Source: Achromobacter agilis (GTDB taxonomy: Bacteria; Pseudomonadota; Gammaproteobacteria; Burkholderiales; Burkholderiaceae_B). Taken from it: a DNA stretch of 64,000 nt. Location of the stretch: positions 124,001 through 188,000 of the forward strand of contig NZ_UFQB01000010.1 of assembly GCF_900496965.1 (NCBI RefSeq), in the 5' to 3' direction. Shown piece by piece: positions 9,509 to 16,558 of this stretch. How positions within the stretch are numbered: position 1 is the first letter of the stretch; every line of letters begins with the position of its first letter. The position numbers and the translations under genes were made by a program. The notes under the pieces are model-generated. The model ran no database searches. It was not told the DNA's origin and saw only the letters and a program-made list of their open reading frames with translations.

Positions 9509-10108
9509 ATGACCTTGCCCTCCCTGCAGCCCGTCACGCTCGATGGCGGGATCGTCCGCCTGGAACCGCTGGCCCCGCGCCACGCCGGCGACCTCGCGCA
9601 GATCGGCCTGCATCCCGAGCTCTGGCGCCTTCAACCCGAACCCGTCGAGACGCCCGACGACATGCGGCGCTACGTGGACCGCGCCCTGGCCGCGCAACAC
9701 GACGGAACCTGCCTGCCCTTTGTCATCGTGCGCCAGGACAACGGCCAAGTCATCGGCACCACCCGCTATATGGACATCGCGCTCGCCCATAAGCGGCTGG
9801 AGATCGGCGCCACCTGGCTGACGCCTTCCAGCCAGCGCTCGGGCGCCAACACCGAAGCCAAATTCCTGTTATTGCAGCACGCTTTTGAAACAATTGGTAT
9901 CATACGCGTCGTGTTCAAAACGGAGTTGGGCAATGCGCAGTCCCGGCAGGCCATACTCCGCATCGGCGGCGTGGAGGAAGGCGTGTTTCGCAAGCACCTG
10001 ATCGCGCAGTCCGGCCGCGCCCGCGACATGGTCTACTTCGCTATCCTCGACGAAGACTGGCCTTCGGTCAAAGCGCGCCTGTTGGCACGCCTGCGCCGTC
10101 CCGCCTAG
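9509..10108 (+). CDS. GNAT family N-acetyltransferase
   Basis: 199 residues, RimJ/RimL-like. The acetyl-CoA fold is visible: GTTRYMDIALAHKRLEIGATWL (strand beta4 and pyrophosphate loop region), QRSGANTEAKFLLLQHAF, then GIIRVVFKTELGNAQSRQAILRIGGVEEGVFRKHL. This arrangement is common in enzymes that acetylate ribosomal protein N-termini or small amines; the substrate is unknown. AAAGGAA lies 7 bp before the ATG at 9509. A TAGAAT -10-like box sits in the 110-bp divergent gap before it. Confidence 0.88.
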   Translation: MTLPSLQPVTLDGGIVRLEPLAPRHAGDLAQIGLHPELWRLQPEPVETPDDMRRYVDRALAAQHDGTCLPFVIVRQDNGQVIGTTRYMDIALAHKRLEIGATWLTPSSQRSGANTEAKFLLLQHAFETIGIIRVVFKTELGNAQSRQAILRIGGVEEGVFRKHLIAQSGRARDMVYFAILDEDWPSVKARLLARLRRPA

Positions 10109-10217
10109 GGCCTGTTCACACTGACCTGAGCCTTGCGCGGGCACCGGCGGCGCCTTTCGTTCTTTTCTCAGCTTGTCCGGGCCGACGCGCCCGCCCCTCG
10201 CACTCATTTCGTCAGGT

Positions 10218-10697
10218 ATGGATCGCACACCCCCCGTCTTCGGCGCGCAGGCGCGCCCCACCATTTTCCTCTACACGGAAGAGCAGCGCGGCAACCAGTT
10301 GGTCGAGTCTCCGGTGATCGGCATGTTGTCCGACGTTTCCGGCTCGGACAAACTCATCGTCGTGCAGGATCCGCATAGCGGCTTGAAGTTTGTCTATCGC
10401 ATCGACCACGACAGCAGCAACCTCGATGCCGCCGCGCTCACCGAACAGGAAGCGTCACTGTTCGACGGCAAGCACGCCGTCCAGATCGACGCCACCTCAT
10501 ACCGCCTTGGCACGGCTGAGAACGCCATGAAATTGCTGCGGGGCAAAACCCAGTGGATCCAGGACAAAGGCGCGGTGCTGTCGGTCCTGCTGCAGAACGC
10601 TGCGGCCCGCAAGTCGCGGTTCGCCGCGGTGCGCATCGAACGGGACCGCCTGCGCAAGGTGCCGCCCGGCGTTCCGGTGGAGCATCTGCCTACGTAA
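10218..10697 (+). CDS. Uncharacterised protein upstream of DnaA-box cluster
   Basis: 159 residues from the ATG at 10218; a TTG at 10173 would add 15 residues, and neither start has a good Shine-Dalgarno. I recognise no domain. The protein is soluble-looking, with alternating hydrophobic strands (TIFLYTEE, LVESPVIGML, KLIVVQDP, LKFVYRID) and a basic C-terminal helix rich in Arg (RKSRFAAVRIERDRLRK). It has no signal peptide or membrane helix. Codon use and GC match the neighbours. It stands between the GNAT gene and an intergenic region with three DnaA-box-like sequences beginning 8 bp after its stop, so a role linked to replication or nucleoid control is conceivable but unproven. Confidence 0.7.
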   Translation: MDRTPPVFGAQARPTIFLYTEEQRGNQLVESPVIGMLSDVSGSDKLIVVQDPHSGLKFVYRIDHDSSNLDAAALTEQEASLFDGKHAVQIDATSYRLGTAENAMKLLRGKTQWIQDKGAVLSVLLQNAAARKSRFAAVRIERDRLRKVPPGVPVEHLPT

Positions 10698-11027
10698 AAA
10701 GCAGGTATCCACAGCGTCGGTGTTTATCCACAATTTCTGTGGATAAACCGGCGTCGTACACACGGCTGATGGCCGTTCGGGCGATGCGGACCGGGCTGCT
10801 CATTTTTTGACCACCCCATGATTCTTCCGCGGCCAGATGGGATCCTTGATCCTCGCTGCGGCGCCGCAATGGCGTTGGTGATATTCTCCGCAGGCGCGGG
10901 CGACGCAGAGGCGACCAGGCCCAGCCAGCCCTGCGAGCGGCCCCGATAAGAAGCCTCATATGAAAGGAGCGGATAGCGTGTTTGCCCATGGAGCGCGTCG
11001 CGCGAAACCGCTGGCGCTGGCGTCGCC
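10698..11027. other. 330-bp intergenic region before orphan response regulator
   Basis: Holds the DnaA-box cluster (10705-10748), then about 200 bp with no coding signal I can support, and the short ORF at 10960-11031 that overlaps the response-regulator start. Confidence 0.6.
10705..10748. promoter_or_regulatory. Cluster of DnaA-box sequences
   Basis: TTATCCACA at 10724-10732 is an exact match to the strong DnaA box. Its exact reverse complement TGTGGATAA lies at 10738-10746, giving an inverted pair (arms GTTTATCCACA/TGTGGATAAAC, 5-bp centre ATTTC). A third near-match GTATCCACA (8 of 9) is at 10705-10713 in the same orientation as the first. There is no U-run, so a terminator explanation is weak. 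Three boxes within 44 bp outside an obvious origin suggest a DnaA-titration or DnaA-regulated site; this is inference. Confidence 0.55.
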
Positions 11028-11031
11028 GTGA
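10960..11031 (+). CDS. Possible short leader ORF coupled to the response regulator
   Basis: A 23-codon frame from ATG 10960 ends in a TGA at 11029-11031 that overlaps the GTG start of the next gene (GTGA). An internal in-frame GTG at 10978 is preceded by AAAGGAG at 10964-10970 with good spacing, so translation could begin there and deliver ribosomes to the regulator start, which has no Shine-Dalgarno of its own. The peptide (AHGARRAKPLALASP at its end) resembles nothing known. The argument is purely one of position. Confidence 0.35.
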   Translation: MKGADSVFAHGARRAKPLALASP

Positions 11032-11747
11032 CAATCATCATCGTCGATGACCACGGGGATTGGCGCGATACCATCGCCGAATACATCCACGGCCTAGGCG
11101 TGGACAGCGCCATTTTCACCGCCGGTTCCCTGGCGGAGCTGGATCGTCTGCTGCTGACCGCCACGCCGGACATCCTCGTGCTGGACGCCATGCTTCCCGA
11201 TGGCGACGCGCTGACCCGCGTCTCGCACCTGCGCACGTCCTTCCCGTCCATGGGGATCATCATGCTCACCGGCCGCCTGCTGAGCGAAGATAAGGTGTCT
11301 GGCCTGAGCCTGGGCGCCGACCACTACCTGACCAAGCCGGTCAACCTGGCCGAACTGGGTGCCACCCTGGTGGCGCTATCGCGCCGTCTGCGCGTCGTTC
11401 CGTCCGGCGGCAGCACAGGGGCCAACGCCATCGGCTGGCGCTTCGATCCCTCGCGCCGCATCCTGCTGTCGCCCGAGCAGGTCAGCGTGGACATCACCGA
11501 TACCGAGAGCCGGCTGATCGGCGCCCTGATCCAGGCGGCGCCCCTGCCGCTGTCGCGCACCCGCCTGATCGAAGCCCTGGGCGCCAGCGCCGAAGCCTAC
11601 GACACCCACCGGCTCGACGCCCATATGCACCGCCTGCGGCGCAAGCTGCGCGCGCAGACAGGCGGCGACATCGGCATCCGCACCGTATACGGCGTGGGCT
11701 ACGTGTGCACCGTTCCCGTGCAGATCGTCGGCAACGCCAAGCATTGA
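11028..11747 (+). CDS. Orphan OmpR-type response regulator
   Basis: 239 residues: receiver domain 1-120 with D7-D8, phospho-acceptor D53 (ILVLDAMLPDGD) and the KPVN lysine near 107; then a winged-helix DNA-binding domain at about 140-235 ending in the characteristic RTVYGVGYVCTV wing. The start is GTG at 11028, chosen because the receiver begins immediately (TIIIVDDHGDW). No sensor kinase is adjacent. A CitE-like lyase gene follows after 10 bp and is probably co-transcribed, an unusual partnership. The wing and recognition helix (DTHRLDAHMHRLRRKL) are intact, so it should act as a DNA-binding regulator. Confidence 0.88.
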   Translation: MTIIIVDDHGDWRDTIAEYIHGLGVDSAIFTAGSLAELDRLLLTATPDILVLDAMLPDGDALTRVSHLRTSFPSMGIIMLTGRLLSEDKVSGLSLGADHYLTKPVNLAELGATLVALSRRLRVVPSGGSTGANAIGWRFDPSRRILLSPEQVSVDITDTESRLIGALIQAAPLPLSRTRLIEALGASAEAYDTHRLDAHMHRLRRKLRAQTGGDIGIRTVYGVGYVCTVPVQIVGNAKH

Positions 11748-11757
11748 GGTCCGTCCC

Positions 11758-12627
11758 ATGAATTCCGTCATCCGCCCCCGCCGCTCCGTCCTTTATATGC
11801 CCGGCGCGAACGCGCGTGCGCTGGACAAGGCGCGCAGTTTGAACGCCGACGTCCTGATCCTCGACCTGGAAGACGCCGTCGCGCCCGACGCCAAGGCGCT
11901 GGCCCGCGAACAGGTTGCCGCGGCCCTGCGCGCCGGCGGCTATGGGCGCCGCGAATGCGTGGTGCGCATCAATGCGCTGGACACCCCCTGGGGCCGGGAC
12001 GACATCCAGGCCATCGCCCAGGCGGGCGCCGACGCGGTGCTGCTGCCCAAGGTGCAATCGGCCGCCGAGCTCGACGCGCTGGCGCAGGCGCTGGACGCGG
12101 CCGGCGCGCCCGGCAGCCTGCCCTTGTGGGCCATGGCGGAAACGCCTTTGGGATTTCTGCGGCTGGACGCCATCGCCTCTGGCCATCTCAGGCTGGCCGC
12201 CATCGTCGTCGGCACGTCGGACCTGGTGAAGGACCTGCATGCGCGCCACACCCCGTCGCGCGACGAAACCCTACTGGCCCGCTCGCTTGCCGTCATGGCG
12301 GCGCGGGCCCACGGCCTGGCCGTGCTGGACGGCGTGCACCTGGACCTGCGCGACGACGCGGGCTTGGCCGCGGCCTGCAAACAGGGACGCGACCAGGGCT
12401 TCGACGGCAAGACGCTCATCCATCCCAACCAGATCGCGGCGGCCAACGCCGCTTTCGCCCCCACGGAAGAAGAACTCGCCGCCGCGCGCAAGCGCCTGGA
12501 CGCCTGGCTGGCCGCGCAGGCCGCCGGCCTGGGCGTGGCCGTGGTCGACGGCACATTGGTGGAAAACCTGCACGCGCGCGAGGCCGAACGCGTGCTGGCG
12601 CTGGCCGAAGCCATCGCGCGCGCCTAG
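11758..12627 (+). CDS. HpcH/HpaI aldolase / CitE-like CoA-ester lyase
   Basis: 289 residues of the citrate-lyase beta-subunit superfamily. Signature elements: RSVLYMPGANARALDKA (CoA and phosphate side), DVLILDLEDAVAPDAK (catalytic/Mg acidic pair), VVRINALDTPWGRDD, AMAETPLGF (metal-binding Glu) and GKTLIHPNQI. Members cleave or form C-C bonds in CoA thioesters (malyl-CoA, citramalyl-CoA, citryl). No CitD/CitF genes are present, so it is not a citrate lyase complex; a stand-alone malyl- or citramalyl-CoA lyase or thioesterase is more likely. GAGG stands 7 bp before ATG 11758, and it follows the response regulator by 10 bp. Confidence 0.86.
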   Translation: MNSVIRPRRSVLYMPGANARALDKARSLNADVLILDLEDAVAPDAKALAREQVAAALRAGGYGRRECVVRINALDTPWGRDDIQAIAQAGADAVLLPKVQSAAELDALAQALDAAGAPGSLPLWAMAETPLGFLRLDAIASGHLRLAAIVVGTSDLVKDLHARHTPSRDETLLARSLAVMAARAHGLAVLDGVHLDLRDDAGLAAACKQGRDQGFDGKTLIHPNQIAAANAAFAPTEEELAAARKRLDAWLAAQAAGLGVAVVDGTLVENLHAREAERVLALAEAIARA

Positions 12628-12788
12628 CGCGCCCGGACGGAAGACGAAATCACCCGCGAAGGCTTCGCCGGCATGCGGGCGGGCAAATACGGCGGCGACA
12701 ACCGCAGCAGTCGCTGTAATATCAGCTTTCAAATACATATTGCCGGTAACGCGCCGCCAGGCGCGGGCCGGTGAATCGGGGAGCGGTC

Positions 12789-13826
12789 GTGGCGCTGGTC
12801 TTGCGGCAAATGTCGATGTCATTATGCGCGGCGGCGCTATGGGCCGCCGCGGCGGGCTTGCCGGCAACGGCGCAGGCCCAGGCCGCCAATTTCCACCCCT
12901 GCAATTCGCAACCCTCCCTGCCGATGTGCCTGCATGGCTACGGTAAGCGCATCGCGGTCCAGCGCTGGGGCGCGCAGCCCGAACCGCAGGACCCGGACGC
13001 TGCCGCCAACGCCTCGCTGGTCACGCGCAACCCGGCCAAGGAAATCGAAAAGCTCAAGTCCAGCACGATCCTGGTCCAGGACATGGACACCTCCGAAGTG
13101 CTGTTCGCGCGCAACGAGGACGTCGTGCGGCCCATCGCGTCCATTACCAAGCTCATGGCGGCGCTGACGCTCGTCAAGGCCGGCTTGCCCATGGACGAAA
13201 TCATCACCATCGACGCCAGCGATACCCGCTCCGCCAGTGAGTTGCCCTCGCGCCTGACGGCCGGCACCAAACTGAGCCGGGCCGATTTGCTGCGCCTGGC
13301 GCTGGTCCCTTCCGAAAACAGCGCCGCGCAGGCCCTGGGGCGCACCTATACCGGCGGCATGGCCGCCTTCGTCGCGGCGATGAACGCCGAAGCCCGCGCG
13401 CTGGGCATGACCGACTCCCGCTTCGCCGAACCGAGCGGCCTGTCCAACGAAAACCTGTCGTCGGCCAGAGATCTCGCCAAGCTGCTCGAGGCGATCTCCG
13501 CGCAGCCGCTGATCCGGCAATACACCGGCGAAACCAGCTACCAGGCCGCCGGCCAGACCTTCCGCAACACCAACATCCTGGTGGGCCGTCCGCAATGGGA
13601 CATTCTTGTGTCCAAAACCGGCACCACCCGCGAAGCCGGCGACTGCCTGGTCATGGCGGTCAAGGTCGGCTCGCGCAACCTGGCCATGGTGCTGCTCAAC
13701 GCGCAGGGCACCAGCGGCTCGCGCTTCGGCGACGCGGTTCGCCTGCGGCGGGTGCTGGCTAGCCGCCTAACCTTGCCGTCACCGACGGCATCGCGCGCGC
13801 CCGGCGCGCCCGGCCCGGTACAATAG
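12789..13826 (+). CDS. pbpG: D-alanyl-D-alanine endopeptidase, PBP7-like (S11)
   Basis: 345 residues from the GTG at 12789, which has GGGGAG at 12778-12783 and opens with a good signal peptide ending near AQAQA (residues 1-32). An upstream in-frame GTG at 12771 lacks a Shine-Dalgarno. Peptidase S11 motifs: SxxK as S118-ITK, SxN as SENSAAQ, and KTG in LVSKTGTTREAGDC. The protein lacks the C-terminal beta domain and amphipathic anchor of DacA/PBP5, which together with size favours PBP7/PbpG, a periplasmic muropeptide endopeptidase. The stop TAG overlaps a TACAAT -10-like box that could serve the following ABC-F gene. Confidence 0.87.
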   Translation: MALVLRQMSMSLCAAALWAAAAGLPATAQAQAANFHPCNSQPSLPMCLHGYGKRIAVQRWGAQPEPQDPDAAANASLVTRNPAKEIEKLKSSTILVQDMDTSEVLFARNEDVVRPIASITKLMAALTLVKAGLPMDEIITIDASDTRSASELPSRLTAGTKLSRADLLRLALVPSENSAAQALGRTYTGGMAAFVAAMNAEARALGMTDSRFAEPSGLSNENLSSARDLAKLLEAISAQPLIRQYTGETSYQAAGQTFRNTNILVGRPQWDILVSKTGTTREAGDCLVMAVKVGSRNLAMVLLNAQGTSGSRFGDAVRLRRVLASRLTLPSPTASRAPGAPGPVQ

Positions 13827-13953
13827 CGCCCTTTACGCGGAACGAACGCCCGTCCGTCCGTCCGCCGCGCCACCTGTGCGCGCCCTCTTCCCCAATTATT
13901 TTGCGCTGCACCTGGCCGGCGGAAACCCTGCCGCGTCCCCTGTCGCACCATCC

Positions 13954-15588
13954 ATGATCCGCTTCCAACAAGTTTCACTCGCGCGCGGCGTCAAGCCTCT
14001 GCTCGACAAAGTCGACCTGCTTCTGAACCCCGGCGACAAGATCGGCCTGATCGGCGCCAACGGCGCCGGCAAATCCAGCCTGTTCGGGCTGCTGCGCGGT
14101 ACGTTGCACGCGGACCAGGGCGACCTGGACTTCCCAGCCAACTGGCGCATGGCCTACGTTGCGCAAGAAACCCCGGCGCTGGACCGTCCCGCGATCGAGT
14201 ACGCCATCGACGGCGACGTCACGCTGCGCCGGCTGGAAGCCGAACTGGCGGCGCTGGAGGCCGAACCCGAAAGCGCAGAGAACGGCCTGCGCATGGCCGA
14301 CATCTACGCCGCGCTCGCCGATGCCGACGCCTACACCGTGCACTCGCGCGCCGAACAGCTGCTGACCGGCCTGGGCTTCACGCAGGCGCAGATGCACCTG
14401 CCGCTGACCAGCTTTTCCGGCGGATGGCGGATGCGCTTGAACCTGGCGCAGGCGCTGATGTGCCCGTCCGACCTGCTGTTGCTGGACGAGCCCACCAATC
14501 ACCTGGACCTCGATGCCATTATCTGGCTCGAAGACTGGCTCAAGCGCTATCCGGGCACGCTCATCGTGATCTCCCACGACCGCGATTTCCTGGATGGCGT
14601 AGTGAACGTCATCGTCCACATCGACGAACGCAAGCTCAAGCGTTATTCGGGCAACTATTCGTCGTTCGAGCGCCAGCGCGCCGCGCAGCTGGAGCTGGCG
14701 CAGGGCATGATGGAAAAGCAGATGCGCCAGCGCGCGCACCTGCAGTCCTTCATCGACCGCTTCAAGGCGCAGGCCAGCAAGGCGCGCCAGGCGCAAAGCC
14801 GCATCAAGGCGCTGGCCCGCATGGAAGAAGTGGCCCCGCTGCGCGCCGCCGCGGAGTTTTCGTTCGAGTTCCGCGAACCGCTGCGCGCGCCCAACCCGCT
14901 GCTGACCATGGACCGGGTCAGCGCCGGCTATCGCAACGGCGGCGGCGACGAGGCCCAGGCCGCCTCGGACAAGATCATCATCTCGGGCATCAACTTTTCA
15001 TTGCAGGCAGGCCAACGCATCGGCTTGCTGGGCATCAACGGCGCGGGCAAGTCCACTTTCATCAAGACCATTGCCGGCGAGCTGGATGGCCTGGCTGGCG
15101 AGACCCAATTCAACAAGGGCCTGTCCATCGGCTACTTCGCTCAGCACCAGGTCGAAATGCTGCGCCACGACGAATCGCCGCTGTGGCACATGACCAAGGC
15201 GGCTCCTACCGTTCGCGAACAGGAGCTGCGCAACTTCCTGGGCAGCTTCAACTTCAACGGCGCCATGGCCACAAGTTCCATCGCGCCCTTCTCCGGCGGC
15301 GAAAAGGCCCGGCTGGCGCTCGCGCTGATCGTCTGGCAGCGCCCCAACCTGTTGCTGCTCGATGAACCCACCAACCACCTGGACCTGGAAACGCGCGAAG
15401 CGCTGACCCATGCGCTGGCGCAGTTCGAGGGCACGCTGATGCTGGTATCGCACGACCGCCACCTGCTGCGCGCCACCACCGACCAGTTCATCATCGTGGC
15501 CGACGGCAAGGTCAGCCCCTTCGACGGCGACCTGGACGACTACAAAGACTGGCTCTACAAGACCAAGCTGGCGGCGAAGGCGGCCTGA
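13954..15588 (+). CDS. ABC-F family ATPase (YheS/EttA-like)
   Basis: 544 residues, two nucleotide-binding domains and no membrane part. Domain 1: Walker A GANGAGKSS, signature SFSGGWRMRL, Walker B LLLLDEPTNHLD. Domain 2: GINGAGKST, PFSGGEKARLAL, LLLLDEPTNHLD. The basic linker between them (residues about 225-300, rich in Arg/Gln/Lys) is the P-site tRNA interaction motif region of ribosome-associated ABC-F factors. The overall pattern and the FQQVSLARGVKPLLDKV start resemble YheS, but the C-terminal coiled-coil extension of E. coli YheS is absent. The start is ATG 13954, where homology to the family begins; upstream codons from 13876 look non-coding. Confidence 0.9.
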   Translation: MIRFQQVSLARGVKPLLDKVDLLLNPGDKIGLIGANGAGKSSLFGLLRGTLHADQGDLDFPANWRMAYVAQETPALDRPAIEYAIDGDVTLRRLEAELAALEAEPESAENGLRMADIYAALADADAYTVHSRAEQLLTGLGFTQAQMHLPLTSFSGGWRMRLNLAQALMCPSDLLLLDEPTNHLDLDAIIWLEDWLKRYPGTLIVISHDRDFLDGVVNVIVHIDERKLKRYSGNYSSFERQRAAQLELAQGMMEKQMRQRAHLQSFIDRFKAQASKARQAQSRIKALARMEEVAPLRAAAEFSFEFREPLRAPNPLLTMDRVSAGYRNGGGDEAQAASDKIIISGINFSLQAGQRIGLLGINGAGKSTFIKTIAGELDGLAGETQFNKGLSIGYFAQHQVEMLRHDESPLWHMTKAAPTVREQELRNFLGSFNFNGAMATSSIAPFSGGEKARLALALIVWQRPNLLLLDEPTNHLDLETREALTHALAQFEGTLMLVSHDRHLLRATTDQFIIVADGKVSPFDGDLDDYKDWLYKTKLAAKAA

Positions 15589-15610
15589 GCGCCCGGCCCG
15601 CGCCCTTTTT

Positions 15611-16444
15611 TCAGGCCGCCCGGTAGCCCAGGAGGAGACTCGCGGCCTCGGCTTCCCGGCGTACGGCTTGGGCGATCGGCCCATCGGGCGTCGCATCGAA
15701 TCCGCCGGTCGCGCCCAATGCGGTAAGCGCCGCGCACGGCCGGCCGCTATGGTTCAACAAAGGCGCCGACACCGCGCTGATGCCCTTCAGATTGGTATCG
15801 CGCACCGTGGCGCAGCCCTGTTCGAGCACCTGCCGGCGCAGATGTCCGATGGGGTCTTCGGAATCGAGCTGCTCGCGCAATTCGGCCGGCGCGCGCGCCA
15901 GTTCGGCTTCCGCCAGCGCGCGAACCCGCGCGTCGTCCTGCAGGGCCAGGAACACGCGGCCCGTGGCGGACCACAGCATCGACAGCACCGAACCCATCCG
16001 CACGTTCACCGTCACGGGCAGGCCCGGCTCTTCAAAGCGCACGATGGTCGGCCCCTTGTTGCCCATGACAGCGACGAAGCACGTCACCTCCAGGTCTTCG
16101 CGCAAGCGGATAAGCCCGCCTTCGGATAACCGGATGGGATCGGCCTGGCGCAAGGCGGCCAGGCCCAGCAGCATCGCTTCCAGCCCCAGGAAGTACTGCT
16201 GGCTGGCGGCGTCCTGCGACACCAGCCCTTCTTCCATCAGGCTCGCCAGATAGCGGTGCACCTTGGCCGGGCTTTCGCCCACCTGGGAGGCCAGCAGCGT
16301 GAGGCTGGCGCGGCCGCCCAGCCGGCCCAGCCCTTTCAGCACGGCCATGCCGGTTTCCGCGGCCTGCACGCGCTGGCGCCGTTCCCGCGTGCGGGGAGGC
16401 TCGGCGGGGACGGCGGCGGAGAACGGGTCGGAAGTCTGGTTCAT
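15611..16444 (-). CDS. IclR family regulator divergent from P450 fusion
   Basis: 277 residues. A Pro/Arg-rich N-terminal tail of about 28 residues precedes the winged helix (AETGMAVLKGLGRLGGRASLTLLASQVGESPAKVHRYLASL, residues about 28-90). The effector domain follows (residues 100-270) with the usual LRADLEVTCFVAVMGN-like strand region and GCATVRDTNLKGISAVSAPL. It diverges from the P450 fusion gene, and the 114-bp gap contains repeated TACGC/GCGTA half-sites, so it probably represses or activates that gene in response to an aromatic or related effector. The ligand is unknown. Confidence 0.92.
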   Translation of the reverse strand: MNQTSDPFSAAVPAEPPRTRERRQRVQAAETGMAVLKGLGRLGGRASLTLLASQVGESPAKVHRYLASLMEEGLVSQDAASQQYFLGLEAMLLGLAALRQADPIRLSEGGLIRLREDLEVTCFVAVMGNKGPTIVRFEEPGLPVTVNVRMGSVLSMLWSATGRVFLALQDDARVRALAEAELARAPAELREQLDSEDPIGHLRRQVLEQGCATVRDTNLKGISAVSAPLLNHSGRPCAALTALGATGGFDATPDGPIAQAVRREAEAASLLLGYRAA

Positions 16445-16508
16445 GTCGGCGATCGGATGGGTCTGCGGCCCGCGGCGGATGCTGCCCGGAGGTTACCCCA
16501 ATTGATAA

Positions 16509-16535
16509 TTTACGCTATGCGTATATGATTTACGC
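16509..16535. promoter_or_regulatory. Putative IclR operator with three half-sites
   Basis: TACGC (16511-16515) and GCGTA (16519-16523) form an inverted repeat around TAT; a second TACGC lies at 16531-16535. The longer element TTTACGC is repeated exactly 20 bp apart (16509 and 16529), two helical turns. The site lies between the two divergent start codons, 24-50 bp before the P450 ATG, in the only AT-rich stretch of the gap. Confidence 0.55.
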
Positions 16536-16558
16536 AATTGTAATGCGGAGTGATCGAC

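Noticed and set aside
6937-9537. Minus-strand open frame of 866 codons
   Set aside because: Antisense to DAHP synthase and out of frame with the oxidoreductase; no domain, Arg/Gly-rich translation.
10722-10748. Inverted repeat read as a rho-independent terminator of the upstream gene
   Set aside because: The stem is AT-rich and not followed by a U-run; exact DnaA-box identity of both arms is the more specific explanation.
13876-13953. 26-residue N-terminal extension of the ABC-F protein
   Set aside because: Family similarity begins at the ATG at 13954; the extension is not conserved-looking and lies in the promoter stretch after the preceding stop.
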